Assembly (NCBI RefSeq): GCF_000281715.2
Contig: NZ_CP124576.1
Location: 3,686,001-3,750,000, forward strand
DNA length: 64,000 nucleotides
DNA from: Sphingobium sp. AP49
GTDB lineage: Bacteria > Pseudomonadota > Alphaproteobacteria > Sphingomonadales > Sphingomonadaceae
Direction: 5' to 3'
Within the stretch, counting starts at the first letter, position 1. Each line of letters begins with the position of its first letter. Shown in pieces: positions 8,843 through 20,063 of this stretch. Both the position numbers and the translations under genes were made by a program. The notes below the pieces were generated by a model. It searched no databases. It saw only the letters and a program-made list of their open reading frames with translations, and was not told the origin of the DNA.

Positions 8843-9610
8843 ATGATCGTCATGGGGCGCGGACAGACTATGCACGGCGGAAATCGCGGGCAATTTGCCG
8901 CGCCCCCGCCTATGATCCATCATCATGGCCAGGGGGCGGACATGCAGGTCGAAGACAATAACGCGATGATGGAAAGGGTGCTGATCGTCGACGACCACCC
9001 GCTGGTGCGCGACGGGCTGCGCAGCGTGATCGCGGTCAGTTTCGACGGGTGCGAGATTTTCGAGGCGGCCAGCCTGGAGGAAGCGCTGGCGACGCTGGAG
9101 AAACAGTCCAATTTCGACCTGGTGCTGCTGGACCTCAATATTCCCGACGTGAAGCGGCTCGATGGCCTGAAACTGCTGCGCAGTCGCCACCCGATCCTGC
9201 CGGTGGTGATGGTGTCGGGCGCGTTCGACCGGGCGATCGTGCGCGAAGCGCTGGGCGCAGGCGCCGCCGGTTTCATCCCCAAGTCGATGAAGCGCAGCGC
9301 GATCGTCGATGCGCTGCACCGGGTGGTGTCAGGCGAAATCTACATGCCCGACGCGATCGACGAGGCGCCACAGGAAAGCGCCGAGGAAGCCGATATCCTG
9401 ACCCGGATCAGCAGCCTGACGCCGCAGCAGCGGATCGTGCTGACCCATCTGGTCCATGGCCGGCTGAACAAGCAGATCGCCCATGACCTCAGCGTATCGA
9501 TGACCACGGTCAAGGCGCATGTCTCCGCGATCCTGCAGAAGCTCAACGTCTTCAGCCGGACCCAGGCGGTGATCCTGGCAAACCGGGTGCATTTCGATGG
9601 CGACAATTGA
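8843..9610 (+). CDS. LuxR/NarL-family response regulator
   Basis: A two-component response regulator. The receiver domain begins at RVLIVDDHPLVRDG, with the phospho-acceptor Asp97 in DLVLLDLNIPD and the conserved Lys in GFIPKSMK. A C-terminal LuxR helix-turn-helix follows (SLTPQQRIVLTHLVHGRLNKQIA, TVKAHVSAILQKL). It follows the alcohol dehydrogenase by 13 bp with AAGGAGG in the gap, which supports the start at 8843. A shorter start at 8942 would remove a 33-residue Gly/His/Pro-rich leader and is equally compatible with the domain. Its position recalls ErbR/AgmR regulators of PQQ ethanol oxidation in Pseudomonas. A probable partner is the hybrid kinase encoded at 9869-12118. Confidence 0.88.
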   Translation: MIVMGRGQTMHGGNRGQFAAPPPMIHHHGQGADMQVEDNNAMMERVLIVDDHPLVRDGLRSVIAVSFDGCEIFEAASLEEALATLEKQSNFDLVLLDLNIPDVKRLDGLKLLRSRHPILPVVMVSGAFDRAIVREALGAGAAGFIPKSMKRSAIVDALHRVVSGEIYMPDAIDEAPQESAEEADILTRISSLTPQQRIVLTHLVHGRLNKQIAHDLSVSMTTVKAHVSAILQKLNVFSRTQAVILANRVHFDGDN

Positions 9611-9868
9611 GCGCGAAAATAGGAAATCCCGCGCTTAACTTCGCATATTTCCCGCACATTTCGACATTTTCGTATAAATGTTGGAAATTATGTTTCGAGC
9701 CCTGGGCACCGCACTGACACTGCTGCAAACCCTGATTTCTGCTATCATGAAATCGGATTGTAGGACAGAAAGCGCGGCCTGGCTGTGCGGGCCGCTGCCC
9801 GCGCCTTTCCCGGCATCATCCGTCAACCCCGAGCCGACGCTGGCAAGCTGGAATTCGGCGCTGGCTCT

Positions 9869-12118
9869 TCAGGCCAGCATGGTCCGCAGCAGCGCGCGCA
9901 GTTGGGCGGGCTTTACCGGCTTGTTGAGCAGGGGGATATTGGCGGCGGCGAGCTGGATCTTGAGCGGTTCGCCGCGATCGGCCGAGATCATGACGGCGGG
10001 TATGCGGACGCCGAAATGATCGTGCAGGCGGGTGATGACCGTATCGCCGGTTTCCCCGTCCTTGAGATGATAGTCGACCAAGATGATGTCGGGCCGGCGG
10101 TCATCGGCGAACAGGGCAGCGGCCTGGTCATAGCCGTCGGCGGTGACGACGCTGCACCCCCAACCGGTGAGCAGGGTGCGCATGCCGGACTGGATCTGCT
10201 TTTCATTGTCGACCACCAGCACCGACAGGTCGCGCATCGACCGGTCGCGGGTCGGCTGGCCGGTATCGCCATCCTCCTCGCGCTGAGGCTGGCCGAGCGG
10301 CAGGGCGATCGAGAAGGTCGCCCCCTGCCCCGGCTGCGAACGCAGGGTGATGGGGTGGCCGAGCATGTCGCTGGCGCGCTTGACGATGGCGAGGCCCAGC
10401 CCCTTGCCCTGGCTGCGGGTGTCGAGCCGGCGAAATTCCTCGAAGATCAACGCCTGCTGCTCGGGCGCGATACCAGGGCCACTGTCGGTCACGCTGATCT
10501 CCACCCGGTCGTCATGCTGGATGCAGGCGACCGAAACCGTCCCGCGCGGCGTGTAGCGGATGGCGTTGGAGATGAAATTCTGGAGAATGCGGCGCAGCAG
10601 GCGCAGGTCGGTCTCGACCCAAAGCGGTTGCGCCTCGATCCGGAAGGCAAGCCCGGCCGATCGGGCCATGGGGGCGAATTCGACATTGAGGGTCTGGAGC
10701 AACCGGTCGATGCGGAACGGGCCGATTTCCGGCTGGATGGCGCCGGCATCCAGGCGCGAAATTTCCAGCAGCGCCTCCAGCAGATCCTCGACCGAGTCGA
10801 GCGCGGTCGAGGTCTGGTTGACCAGCGCGCGGGTCGGCAGCGCCAGCCGCCGATCGCCCAGCGCCGCGACGAACAGGCGCGCGGCATTGAGCGGCTGGAG
10901 CAGGTCATGGCTGGCGGCGGCAAGGAAGCGGGTCTTGGACAGGTTCGCCTTTTCCGCGATGATCTTGGCATCGATCAGCGCCGCCTCGATCGCGCGACGC
11001 TCGGCCACTTCGCCTTCCAGCTTGCGGTTGAGGTCGACCAGTTCGCCGGTGCGTTCCGACACGCGCCGTTCCAGCGTTTCGGCGGTTTCCTGAAGGCTGG
11101 CCTGGGCGCGCAGCATGTCGGTGACGTCGGTGAAGCCGAACACCTGACCGCCATCGGCCATGGCGTTGCTGCGCAATTCAAAATGCCGGTCCCCGGCGGT
11201 GCAGAGGCAGACCATCGCCTGCTGGTCCGCGCCGCCACCGCGCCAGTCGAGACAGCCCTGATCGTCCATCGCCAGCGTCTCACGGCACCAGCGTTGCAAG
11301 TCGGCATGGCTACCCAATGCGCCGGCAAAATTTTCCGGCAGGGCCAGCAACCGGCGCAGGGCATCGTTCCAGGCGGCCAGTTGCCCGCTGCCGTCGAACA
11401 CGCAGACCCCTTCCGACAGATTGTCTAGCGTCGATTGCAGCACGACATTGCGTTCGGCCAGTTCGCGGGCGCGAGCGCGGGCATCCTCCGCCTTCGCCTC
11501 GGTAATGTCGGTATAGATGCCGACGATGCCGCCCTCGCTGGTGCGCAGCTCGTTGATCTGGATCCAACGGCCATCGGCCAGCCGCTGGACCTGGCCGCCA
11601 TCGGCGATGCCATGCTTGGCCAGACGATCGGACACCCAGCGATCGGGCGCGACCTGTGCCCCGGCCGGCCCTTGGCTATGCGCGGCTATGCGGGCGATGT
11701 CCTGGAACGTCAGCGGCTCGTCCAGATGCTCGGCCACCTGCGGCCAGAAGCCGAGATAGGCTTCATTATAGAGGATCAGCCGATCTTCGGCATCGAACAG
11801 CACAAAGCCCTCGTTGATCGACTCGATCGCGTCGCGCAGGCGCATCCGCGCGGCGTCGGCCCGGGCATGGGCGTCGCCCAGATCGGCATTGGCCTTGGCG
11901 AGGCGGCCCAGCGCATCCTCCAGTTGCAGCGTCCGGTCGCGCACCTTGGACTCAAGCGAAATGGCGGTTTCAAACATGGAAAAGGCATTGGCCGACATAT
12001 CGGTCGAGCGTTCGACCCGATCCATCAGCGCACCGTTGATCTTGCGCAGCTTGCGCACCTCCTCGCGCAGCGCATCCAGTTCCGCGTCAGGTTCAAGGGA
12101 GGCGCGCAGGTCGCTCAT
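9869..12118 (-). CDS. PAS-PAS hybrid histidine kinase (NahK/ErcS'-like)
   Basis: A 749-residue, apparently soluble hybrid kinase. Residues 1-90 are probably coiled coil. PAS domains lie at about 93-208 and 225-335. HisKA follows with the phospho-acceptor His404 in AAASHDLLQPLN. The ATPase domain has the N box LQNFISNAIRY, DSGPGI and GKGLGLAIVK. The C-terminal receiver (631-749) has Asp682 in IILVDYHL. No transmembrane segment is seen. The start ATG overlaps the stop of the upstream FIST gene by 4 bp. In Pseudomonas aeruginosa the FIST protein NosP and the hybrid kinase NahK/ErcS' are paired beside the ethanol-oxidation regulators. The same arrangement here suggests FIST-controlled signalling to the response regulator. 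Confidence 0.9.
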   Translation of the reverse strand: MSDLRASLEPDAELDALREEVRKLRKINGALMDRVERSTDMSANAFSMFETAISLESKVRDRTLQLEDALGRLAKANADLGDAHARADAARMRLRDAIESINEGFVLFDAEDRLILYNEAYLGFWPQVAEHLDEPLTFQDIARIAAHSQGPAGAQVAPDRWVSDRLAKHGIADGGQVQRLADGRWIQINELRTSEGGIVGIYTDITEAKAEDARARARELAERNVVLQSTLDNLSEGVCVFDGSGQLAAWNDALRRLLALPENFAGALGSHADLQRWCRETLAMDDQGCLDWRGGGADQQAMVCLCTAGDRHFELRSNAMADGGQVFGFTDVTDMLRAQASLQETAETLERRVSERTGELVDLNRKLEGEVAERRAIEAALIDAKIIAEKANLSKTRFLAAASHDLLQPLNAARLFVAALGDRRLALPTRALVNQTSTALDSVEDLLEALLEISRLDAGAIQPEIGPFRIDRLLQTLNVEFAPMARSAGLAFRIEAQPLWVETDLRLLRRILQNFISNAIRYTPRGTVSVACIQHDDRVEISVTDSGPGIAPEQQALIFEEFRRLDTRSQGKGLGLAIVKRASDMLGHPITLRSQPGQGATFSIALPLGQPQREEDGDTGQPTRDRSMRDLSVLVVDNEKQIQSGMRTLLTGWGCSVVTADGYDQAAALFADDRRPDIILVDYHLKDGETGDTVITRLHDHFGVRIPAVMISADRGEPLKIQLAAANIPLLNKPVKPAQLRALLRTMLA

Positions 12119-13266
12119 GTGCCGATCGCGAGGCCGCTGAAGGTCTGGTTGACGTGCAGGGCATGATATTGCTCGCCATAGGTGTTGAAGCCGATGACGC
12201 GGTTGCGGGCATAGAGGGCCGACACATCGCGCGCGATTTGCCGCTGTTCCGCGTCGATGCGGTTCAGAACGCAATCGAAGGCGATGATCCGATCAATCTC
12301 TCCCACACGGGCATGCAGATCGGCAAAAAGCTGCTGCATGCCGGCGATCCGATCCACTGGCTCGCCGATATTGAGGACAATCCCTTCGTCGATCGCGCAA
12401 TAGAAGGTCAGGCTGCCATCCGGGTTGGCGCTCTGGATCGAGCGGACATGATATTCGCCGCCAGCCCGGACCATCGGCGGATGCGCCGCGAAAAATTCCA
12501 TTCCCAGTTCCTCGCCGGCATGCCCGGCCAGGCGCAGATATTCGGCGGCGGCCGGCTCGGCATTGATTTCGGTCACGATGCGTTCGTGCGGGATCGCGCC
12601 GGTAATCACCATCTTGGCCGCGCCGGGTTGATAATGCTGCGCCTTGAAGACGTGCATCGGCCGGGTCGAGGAGAGGATCGCCACCACGGCGGCGCGGGCA
12701 TGGAAACGGCCGCCGTCGAAAATCGCGGTCTGACGAAAGGCGAGATCGTCACCCGACGATCCGCCGATCAGCGGAATGTCGCCCAGCGCATCCTGGATGG
12801 TCATGGTCAGCAGTTCCTCTCGATGCGAAAGGCCATCGACCAGGAAGAGCGCGACATGATTGACAACACCGCCAAGCCCGCGGCTGTCGCGATCCGCCCG
12901 CGCGGCAAGGGCGCGCACCATTTCCCGCGCGGCAACGGGATCGAAATTGTCGATGTCATCAAAACAGTGCGAGGTCATGCAGAAATCACCGGCGGGAAAG
13001 CCGATCATGGTCAGGCTGTCATGGTCATAGCCCGCATCCGTCAATTCACCCGAGCTGGTGCAGCCGATCACGATGGCGCCCTCGCTATGGCGATTGATCG
13101 CTCGGGCCAGTTTTTCCCGATCATAATGATGGGCACAAAAGACCACGGCACCGGCCAGCGGTTCGTCTCCCAGCCGGTCCGCCAGTTCGGCCATCGCCTC
13201 GAATGGATCAGCCGCGTGAGAGGATGCAAATCCTATCCCGGCCTTTACCCCTGCGCCTGTCGCCAT
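12115..13266 (-). CDS. FIST domain sensor protein (NosP-like)
   Basis: A 383-residue cytoplasmic protein with FIST N (about 10-210, including AVVFCAHHYDREKL and IGCTSSGELTDAGYD) and FIST C (about 220-370, including IIAFDCVLNRIDAEQ and VIGFNTYGEQYHALHVNQTF). FIST proteins bind small ligands; the NosP branch binds haem and senses nitric oxide. The family assignment is visible; haem binding is not shown by the sequence alone. It overlaps the downstream hybrid kinase gene by 4 bp, so the two are translationally coupled and probably form a sensor-kinase pair. Confidence 0.9.
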   Translation of the reverse strand: MATGAGVKAGIGFASSHAADPFEAMAELADRLGDEPLAGAVVFCAHHYDREKLARAINRHSEGAIVIGCTSSGELTDAGYDHDSLTMIGFPAGDFCMTSHCFDDIDNFDPVAAREMVRALAARADRDSRGLGGVVNHVALFLVDGLSHREELLTMTIQDALGDIPLIGGSSGDDLAFRQTAIFDGGRFHARAAVVAILSSTRPMHVFKAQHYQPGAAKMVITGAIPHERIVTEINAEPAAAEYLRLAGHAGEELGMEFFAAHPPMVRAGGEYHVRSIQSANPDGSLTFYCAIDEGIVLNIGEPVDRIAGMQQLFADLHARVGEIDRIIAFDCVLNRIDAEQRQIARDVSALYARNRVIGFNTYGEQYHALHVNQTFSGLAIGT

Positions 13267-13308
13267 AGTCTCTCCCCATCGCCCATTTTCTTATGCTTTA
13301 GGGCAATA

Positions 13309-14610
13309 TCATGTAGCGGCTTCCTCCGGCCTGTCACGCGAAACAAGCCGGCTTTTAGCGCCGTGGATCAGGCGGAAAACCAGCAATGCGACGAATGGCA
13401 TGGCAAGGCCCAGCAGCAGCGTCGCGGATAGGCGCGGCCACTGCTTTTCCACCGCTTTCAGTGGATAGGACAAAAGGCCCAGCGCATAATAGCTGACTGC
13501 AACGGTCGAGAGCCCTTCGACCAGTTGCTGGAGCTGAAGCTGCATTCGCACGCTGCGGTTCATCGAGGCGAGCAGGCGGCCATTCTGGTTCTCGATATGG
13601 GTCTCGATCCGGGTGCGCAGCAGCGCGGTGAACTGTGCCGCACGACCGTTGAGCAACGCGAGCCTATCGGTCAGCGCCGCGCAGGTGCGCACCGCCGGCC
13701 ACAGCCGCCGTTCCGTGAAGTCGGCGAGCGAACGATGCCCGGCGATCGGCACGACATCCAGTTCAGCGAGGCGGCTGGCGACGATCCGGCCATAGGCGGC
13801 GGTCGCGCTCATCCGGTAAGCACAGCCGCTGTCGATCGACAGGAGGTCGGCCGATAAATGGGTCAACCGGTCGAGCAGCGCATCGTCGCACACATCCCCC
13901 GCTGCCAGCGTCCGGCCGACCGCTTCCAGCGCCAGTTCCAGCCGATCGAGATCGGCCCAGGCGGCGCGCGCGGGCGGCAGGCCCAGCAGTGCCAGATTGC
14001 GATAATTGCCCAGTTCCTGCAGCCGCTGGACGCAGCGGGCGAGGTCGCCGGGCAGCAGGCCGTTGGCGGCCACCACCATCCGGCCATAGCCATCGTCATG
14101 GATGCGGAAATCGGTCCAGATGCGCGCGCCGCCCCCGACATGGCAGGTGACGAGCTGGCCGGCAGGAAAACCGGCACTGGCCACCAGCGCTACGGCGGCG
14201 CCCTCATCCGCGACGATCGCCAGCCGCACGGCGCGGATCACCGCGCCCGGCAGATATTCGGCCCAGGCGATCGCCGCACGGGCGTCCGCCGCGTCGGGGA
14301 AGTCCCACCCGACCGGGTCGCTACCGCCACGCACCAGGGTGACCGTGCTGGCTTCGCTATGCTGTTCCCAGTGGAGATGGATATCGGCGCCCAGCCGGGT
14401 TTCGCGATGGCGACTATCATGGCCGGAGCGCAGATCGCCGGGCATGGCGGGTAAGGCCGCCGCCTCTACCACGCGCGCGTCCGCATCGAGCAGGCGGACA
14501 AGCTGGATCATCCGCGCCGGGACCGTCAGCGCAGGCTCGCGGCGCAACTGCATCTCGCCCACCACCTGCGGGCGCAGCGGATGTTCGGTGAAGCGTCGCT
14601 CAGCCGCCAC
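13309..14610 (-). CDS. DUF3422 family membrane-anchored protein
   Basis: A 433-residue protein of the DUF3422 family. The recognisable N-terminal block is EHPLRPQVVGEMQLRREPAL, followed by the WAEYLPGAVIRAVRLAI region. The C-terminus has two hydrophobic segments (TVAVSYYALGLLSYPL and ATLLLGLAMPFVALLVFRLI), which predict an inner-membrane anchor. Function is unknown, but members recur beside PQQ alcohol-oxidation genes. I chose the GTG at 14610 because it places the family start at the N-terminus; the frame remains open further upstream. It overlaps the DUF779 gene by 11 bp. Confidence 0.82.
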   Translation of the reverse strand: MAAERRFTEHPLRPQVVGEMQLRREPALTVPARMIQLVRLLDADARVVEAAALPAMPGDLRSGHDSRHRETRLGADIHLHWEQHSEASTVTLVRGGSDPVGWDFPDAADARAAIAWAEYLPGAVIRAVRLAIVADEGAAVALVASAGFPAGQLVTCHVGGGARIWTDFRIHDDGYGRMVVAANGLLPGDLARCVQRLQELGNYRNLALLGLPPARAAWADLDRLELALEAVGRTLAAGDVCDDALLDRLTHLSADLLSIDSGCAYRMSATAAYGRIVASRLAELDVVPIAGHRSLADFTERRLWPAVRTCAALTDRLALLNGRAAQFTALLRTRIETHIENQNGRLLASMNRSVRMQLQLQQLVEGLSTVAVSYYALGLLSYPLKAVEKQWPRLSATLLLGLAMPFVALLVFRLIHGAKSRLVSRDRPEEAAT

Positions 14611-14992
14611 GCGCCGGCTCTCCAGCGGCTTCCAGCAGATCGGCCTCCGCATCCGTGAAGACGCGCGAGCGGACGATGAAGCGCTGCCCCTGCGGGCTTT
14701 CGAGCGACATGCCGGCGCCCCGCCCCGGCACGACATCGATCGTCACCTGGGTATGGCGCCAATATTCGAACTGGGCTGCGCCGATCCACACCGGCACATC
14801 GCCCGCGACATGGCCCAGCAGCACGTCCTGCGGTCCGACCCGAAACTCGCCGCGCGGGAAACACATCGGCGCCGAACCGTCGCAGCAGCCGCCCGACTGG
14901 TGGAACATCAGCGGACCATGCTGGCCGGTCAGGCACGCGATCAGCATCTCGGCGGCCGGAGTGGCCAGGATGCGGGCGGGAAGATCAATCAT
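14600..14992 (-). CDS. DUF779 family protein
   Basis: A 130-residue protein with the cysteine-rich signature FHQSGGCCDGSAPMC and the C-terminal block TIDVVPGRGAGMSLESPQG. DUF779 proteins are typically encoded next to NAD-dependent acetaldehyde or alcohol dehydrogenases and may assist their metal or redox state; the activity is not established. Here the gene follows the aldehyde dehydrogenase on the same strand, separated by two hairpins. The start at MIDLPARIL follows a purine-rich GAGGAGGAG stretch. Confidence 0.88.
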   Translation of the reverse strand: MIDLPARILATPAAEMLIACLTGQHGPLMFHQSGGCCDGSAPMCFPRGEFRVGPQDVLLGHVAGDVPVWIGAAQFEYWRHTQVTIDVVPGRGAGMSLESPQGQRFIVRSRVFTDAEADLLEAAGEPARGG

Positions 14993-15030
14993 GCTCTCCT
15001 CCTCAACGATCGAGGGCTGGCGAAACCAAA

Positions 15031-15110
15031 GCTGGCGGGCATCCGGGGGAGGATGCCCGCCAAAGGTGCGGAGCGCCAAGAAAGGAGAGAGAAGGGGCGC
15101 TCCGCTGTGG
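15031..15110 (-). terminator. two consecutive hairpins after the aldehyde dehydrogenase gene
   Basis: The first hairpin has arms TGGCGGGCATCC (15031-15042) and GGATGCCCGCCA (15053-15064). The second pairs GGAGCGCC (about 15072-15079) with GGCGCTCC (about 15096-15103). Both lie between the aldehyde dehydrogenase stop and the DUF779 start. They probably reduce read-through and give a higher level of the dehydrogenase. No long T-run is present. Confidence 0.5.
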
Positions 15111-15115
15111 AACCG

Positions 15116-16639
<1,524 letters not shown>

Positions 16640-16701
16640 CTTGTCTCCTGGGTCGATTATGGCATCTCAAACTCGGGAGACAGGATGGCAAACTAGGGGA
16701 A

Positions 16702-16720
16702 CCGTGCAATTGGACCTTAG
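16702..16720 (-). promoter_or_regulatory. GTCCAATT promoter element, aldehyde dehydrogenase copy
   Basis: On the minus strand this reads CTAAGGTCCAATTGCACGG. The core at 16708-16715 is 69 nt from the aldehyde dehydrogenase start. It is nearly identical to the copy before the alcohol dehydrogenase (6991-7008) over 17 positions. Confidence 0.55.
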
Positions 16721-16867
16721 GACAGCTTGCATCCCGTGAAGGCCTGCCATGGCGTGCTGGCAAGCGGGCGGGGTCAAGGCCCGGAAATTCAGCCTGGCGC
16801 GGCGATCCAACAAGAAAGCGCGCCAAGCCCCTGCTTGCACCGCGCCGTCCGCATGATATCGTCGGGC

Positions 16868-17044
16868 ATGGACACCGATCCCAACTTTGAGCGCGAACTG
16901 GCCGAGATCGCCCATCCGCAACCGACTGAGATAGAGGCGGAACGACGCCTCGATGCCGCCGAGCGCGGAAGCCAAATCTGGTTCCTTTTTGCTGGCTTTG
17001 TCTGCCTGTTCGGCTTTGCGATTTTTCTGCTGGTCACCAGCTGA
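16868..17044 (+). CDS. small single-pass membrane protein
   Basis: A 58-residue frame beginning MDTDPNFERELAEIAHPQ. The N-terminal half is charged and one strongly hydrophobic segment closes the protein (IWFLFAGFVCLFGFAIFLLV). The composition is typical of real small membrane proteins rather than a shadow frame. No function can be assigned and no strong ribosome-binding site is seen. It stands alone between the divergently arranged aldehyde dehydrogenase and TonB receptor genes. Confidence 0.45.
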   Translation: MDTDPNFERELAEIAHPQPTEIEAERRLDAAERGSQIWFLFAGFVCLFGFAIFLLVTS

Positions 17045-17191
17045 CCAGGCCAGGCGACGGCAGAACTTATTCCGGCGGTACGGAAACATATACCCTCCCC
17101 TCCCCCGAATTATGGAATGACGATGACAACGCTATCCCATGGCGACGGCCCTTGGCCGACACCATAAGGGCGGCAATAGGGGAGGTTATTC

Positions 17192-20056
17192 GTGAACACA
17201 GATTTCCATATTTTCCGCTTGCTCGCGGGCGTCAGCATGGTGAGCATTGCCGGCATGGCCATGGCACAGGACGCGATCCCGGCCGGTCCATCCGCCGCCA
17301 GCCAGGCCGAAGCCACCGCCGCCCAGCCTAGCGCCGCCGACATCGTCGTGACCGGCTCGCGCATCATCCGCAATGGATCGGCGAGCCCGACCCCGCTGAC
17401 AACGGTTTCGACCGACACTCTGGCAGCGGCAGCCCCGGCCGGCACCATTTCCGACGCGCTCAACAACCTCCCTGTCTTCTCGGGATCGCGCAACCAGTTC
17501 AGCAATCCCGGCTCCAACGCCACCGGCGTGCAGGGCGGCAATGGCGCCGCCAATGTGCTGAACCTGCGCAACCTGGGCTCCTATCGCACGCTGGTGCTGT
17601 TCGACGGCCACCGCATTCCGCCGACGCTCTACAACTCCACGGTCGATGTCGACCTGATCCCGCAGGAGCTGATCAGCCGGGTCGACGTGGTCACCGGCGG
17701 CGTGTCCGCCGTCTATGGTTCGGACGCGGTGTCGGGCGTGGTCAATTATGTCCTCAACCGCAATTTCGACGGATTTCGCGCCCATGCCGAAGCCGGTATC
17801 TCGCAACGGGGCGACGCCGCGACCCGCGACATCGGTGGCGCCTTCGGCTTCAAGGTCGGCGAGCGCGGCCATTTCGAGGCGAGCGTCCAGCATCGCGAAT
17901 ATGACGGCATCCTCAACCGCGCCTATGACCGCAGCTGGGACAATCTGGCCGCGATGCAGGGCGCCGGGACCGACGCCAATCCCTATTATCTGGCGACCGA
18001 CGTGCGCCTGGCCACCTACACCTTTGGCGGCTACATCACCAATGGCGCCCAGCGCGGCAAAAGGTTCGATGACAATGGCAACATCGTGCCCTTCGTCGCG
18101 GGCACGGCGTCGGGTTCCTCCTGCTGCCAGATCGGCGGCGACGGCGCCTATCAGAACAGCTCCATGTCCTCGCCTTCGCGCGGCACCCAGGCCTTTGCCC
18201 GGTTCGACTATGAGCTGACCGACGACATCCATGTCTATGCCCAGGGCGCGGCCAACATCAAGAAGAACACTAGCTATACCGGCTGGAACCAGCTGACCGG
18301 CCTGACCATCAGCAGCAGCAACGCCTTCCTGTCGCCGGCCGCGCAGGCCGCCCTGGCCGGTGCCGGCACCTTCACCATGAACGAGATATTGAGCGGCGCG
18401 CCCCGCATCGAGGCATCGTCCAAGACCAATCAATATTATGGCAATGTCGGCATCGAAGGGTCGCTGGCGGACTTCAAGTGGAACGCCACCTACACCCATG
18501 GCTATTCGCGGCTGCAGACCACGGTCGACAATATGCCCAACAACCAGAAGCTGGCGGCCGCGCTGGACGCGGTGGTCAGCCCGACGACCGGCCAGATCGT
18601 CTGTCAGGCGTCGCTGACCAATCCGTCCGCCTATGGCGATTGCGTGCCGCTCAATCTGTTCGGCGCGAACTCCGCCAGTTCGGCGGCACTCGACTATGTG
18701 CTGGGCAAGGCGGTCTTCATCACCCACACGATCCAGGATTCCGCCGACGTGTCGATCAGCGGTCCGGTGTTCGACACCTGGGCCGGTCCGGTGAATGTCG
18801 CGCTGTCGGGCGAATGGCGCAAGCAGCGCTTCAATGCGGCGAGCAGCGTGCTGCCGACCGACCTCGCCGACTGCACCGGCCTGCGTTACAATTGCACCAG
18901 CGCCACCGTGCTCTATCCGACCACCTTCCCCAACAGCGACACCGTGTCGCAGAGCGTGAAGGAAGCCGCGATCGAGGTCGAGGTGCCGTTGCTGAAGGAC
19001 GTCGCCTTCGCCAAGTCGCTGACGCTGAACGGCGCGGCCCGCTATACCGACTATAGCACCAGCGGCCATTACACGACCTGGAAGGTCGGCGGCGTCTGGG
19101 AAGTGAACGACCAGATCAAGTTGCGCGGCACGGCGTCGCGCGATATCCGGGCACCCACTCTCTATGATCTCTACCAGCCGGTCACGACGGTCTATGGCAA
19201 TTATACCGACACGACCAAGACGCCGAACGTCACCGCCTATCTGCCCTCGATCAACATGGGCAATCCGAACCTTACCGCAGAAGTGGGCAAGACCTATACC
19301 GCCGGCATCGTGCTGAAGCCCGACTTCGTGCCGGGGCTGACGCTGACGGCCGACTATTATCATACCGTCGTCAGCAACGCGATTTCGGTGATCCAGGGCT
19401 TCAACGCCGCCGTGCAGAAGGGCTGCGTCGACAGTGGCGGATCGTCGATCTACTGCTCGCTGATCCAGCGCGATGCCGCCGGCAATGCGACGGCCTATTA
19501 TATCCAACCCTATAATATCGCGAAGGTGAAGACCTGGGGCATCGATGGCGAGGCCGACTATGCCACCCATATCGGCGATCATCCGCTCAACCTGCGCCTG
19601 ATGGTCAATTATCAGCCGCATATCTATTATGAGCAGCCCGGTATTCCGACCATCGACCAGGGCGGCGCCGGCTGGGGCCTCAACGGCCTGATGCCCAGCC
19701 CCAGCGTGACGCTGGCCGGCTTCATCAACTTCAAGCCGAGCGACACCGTGTCGATCGACCTGTTCGAGCGTTATCGCAACAAGTTCCGCCGCAGCGGCGT
19801 CGCGTCCCATGTCTTCGCCGACGGCCAGGAATATGTGAAGGATTTCGCGACCACCAACTTGACGCTGACGCTCAATACCGGGGCGGGCTGGAAGATGGCG
19901 GACAGCGCGCTCTATTTCAGCGTGACCAACCTGTTCGACGCCAAGCCACCGCTCAGCGGCTATTATAGCGGCACGACATCGGCCGGCGCATCCTATGAAT
20001 TTTCCGATGACCCGACCGGCCGTGCCTTCATGATCGGCTTCCGCATCAAGGGCTGA
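17192..20056 (+). CDS. TonB-dependent receptor, large-barrel type
   Basis: A 954-residue outer-membrane receptor. It has a signal peptide ending at AMAQ, a TonB-box-like DIVVTGSRI, a plug domain (YRTLVLFDGHRIPP, VDVVTGGVSAVYGSDAVSGVVN) and a barrel ending in AFMIGFRIKG. The GTG start at 17192 is preceded by GGGGAGG at 17179-17185. It heads a plus-strand run of two secreted hydrolases, a GlcG/HbpS-like protein and a ThDP enzyme with gaps of 7-30 bp. It probably imports the ester or the released product handled by these enzymes. The ligand is unknown. Confidence 0.9.
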   Translation: MNTDFHIFRLLAGVSMVSIAGMAMAQDAIPAGPSAASQAEATAAQPSAADIVVTGSRIIRNGSASPTPLTTVSTDTLAAAAPAGTISDALNNLPVFSGSRNQFSNPGSNATGVQGGNGAANVLNLRNLGSYRTLVLFDGHRIPPTLYNSTVDVDLIPQELISRVDVVTGGVSAVYGSDAVSGVVNYVLNRNFDGFRAHAEAGISQRGDAATRDIGGAFGFKVGERGHFEASVQHREYDGILNRAYDRSWDNLAAMQGAGTDANPYYLATDVRLATYTFGGYITNGAQRGKRFDDNGNIVPFVAGTASGSSCCQIGGDGAYQNSSMSSPSRGTQAFARFDYELTDDIHVYAQGAANIKKNTSYTGWNQLTGLTISSSNAFLSPAAQAALAGAGTFTMNEILSGAPRIEASSKTNQYYGNVGIEGSLADFKWNATYTHGYSRLQTTVDNMPNNQKLAAALDAVVSPTTGQIVCQASLTNPSAYGDCVPLNLFGANSASSAALDYVLGKAVFITHTIQDSADVSISGPVFDTWAGPVNVALSGEWRKQRFNAASSVLPTDLADCTGLRYNCTSATVLYPTTFPNSDTVSQSVKEAAIEVEVPLLKDVAFAKSLTLNGAARYTDYSTSGHYTTWKVGGVWEVNDQIKLRGTASRDIRAPTLYDLYQPVTTVYGNYTDTTKTPNVTAYLPSINMGNPNLTAEVGKTYTAGIVLKPDFVPGLTLTADYYHTVVSNAISVIQGFNAAVQKGCVDSGGSSIYCSLIQRDAAGNATAYYIQPYNIAKVKTWGIDGEADYATHIGDHPLNLRLMVNYQPHIYYEQPGIPTIDQGGAGWGLNGLMPSPSVTLAGFINFKPSDTVSIDLFERYRNKFRRSGVASHVFADGQEYVKDFATTNLTLTLNTGAGWKMADSALYFSVTNLFDAKPPLSGYYSGTTSAGASYEFSDDPTGRAFMIGFRIKG

Positions 20057-20063
20057 TCGGGCG

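Noticed and set aside
9611..9868. Possible gene or terminator between the response regulator and the hybrid kinase
   Set aside because: The genes are convergent. AGCGCG and CGCGCT (9610-9635) could pair, but the stem is short, the loop long and no T-run follows. No frame here has coding features.
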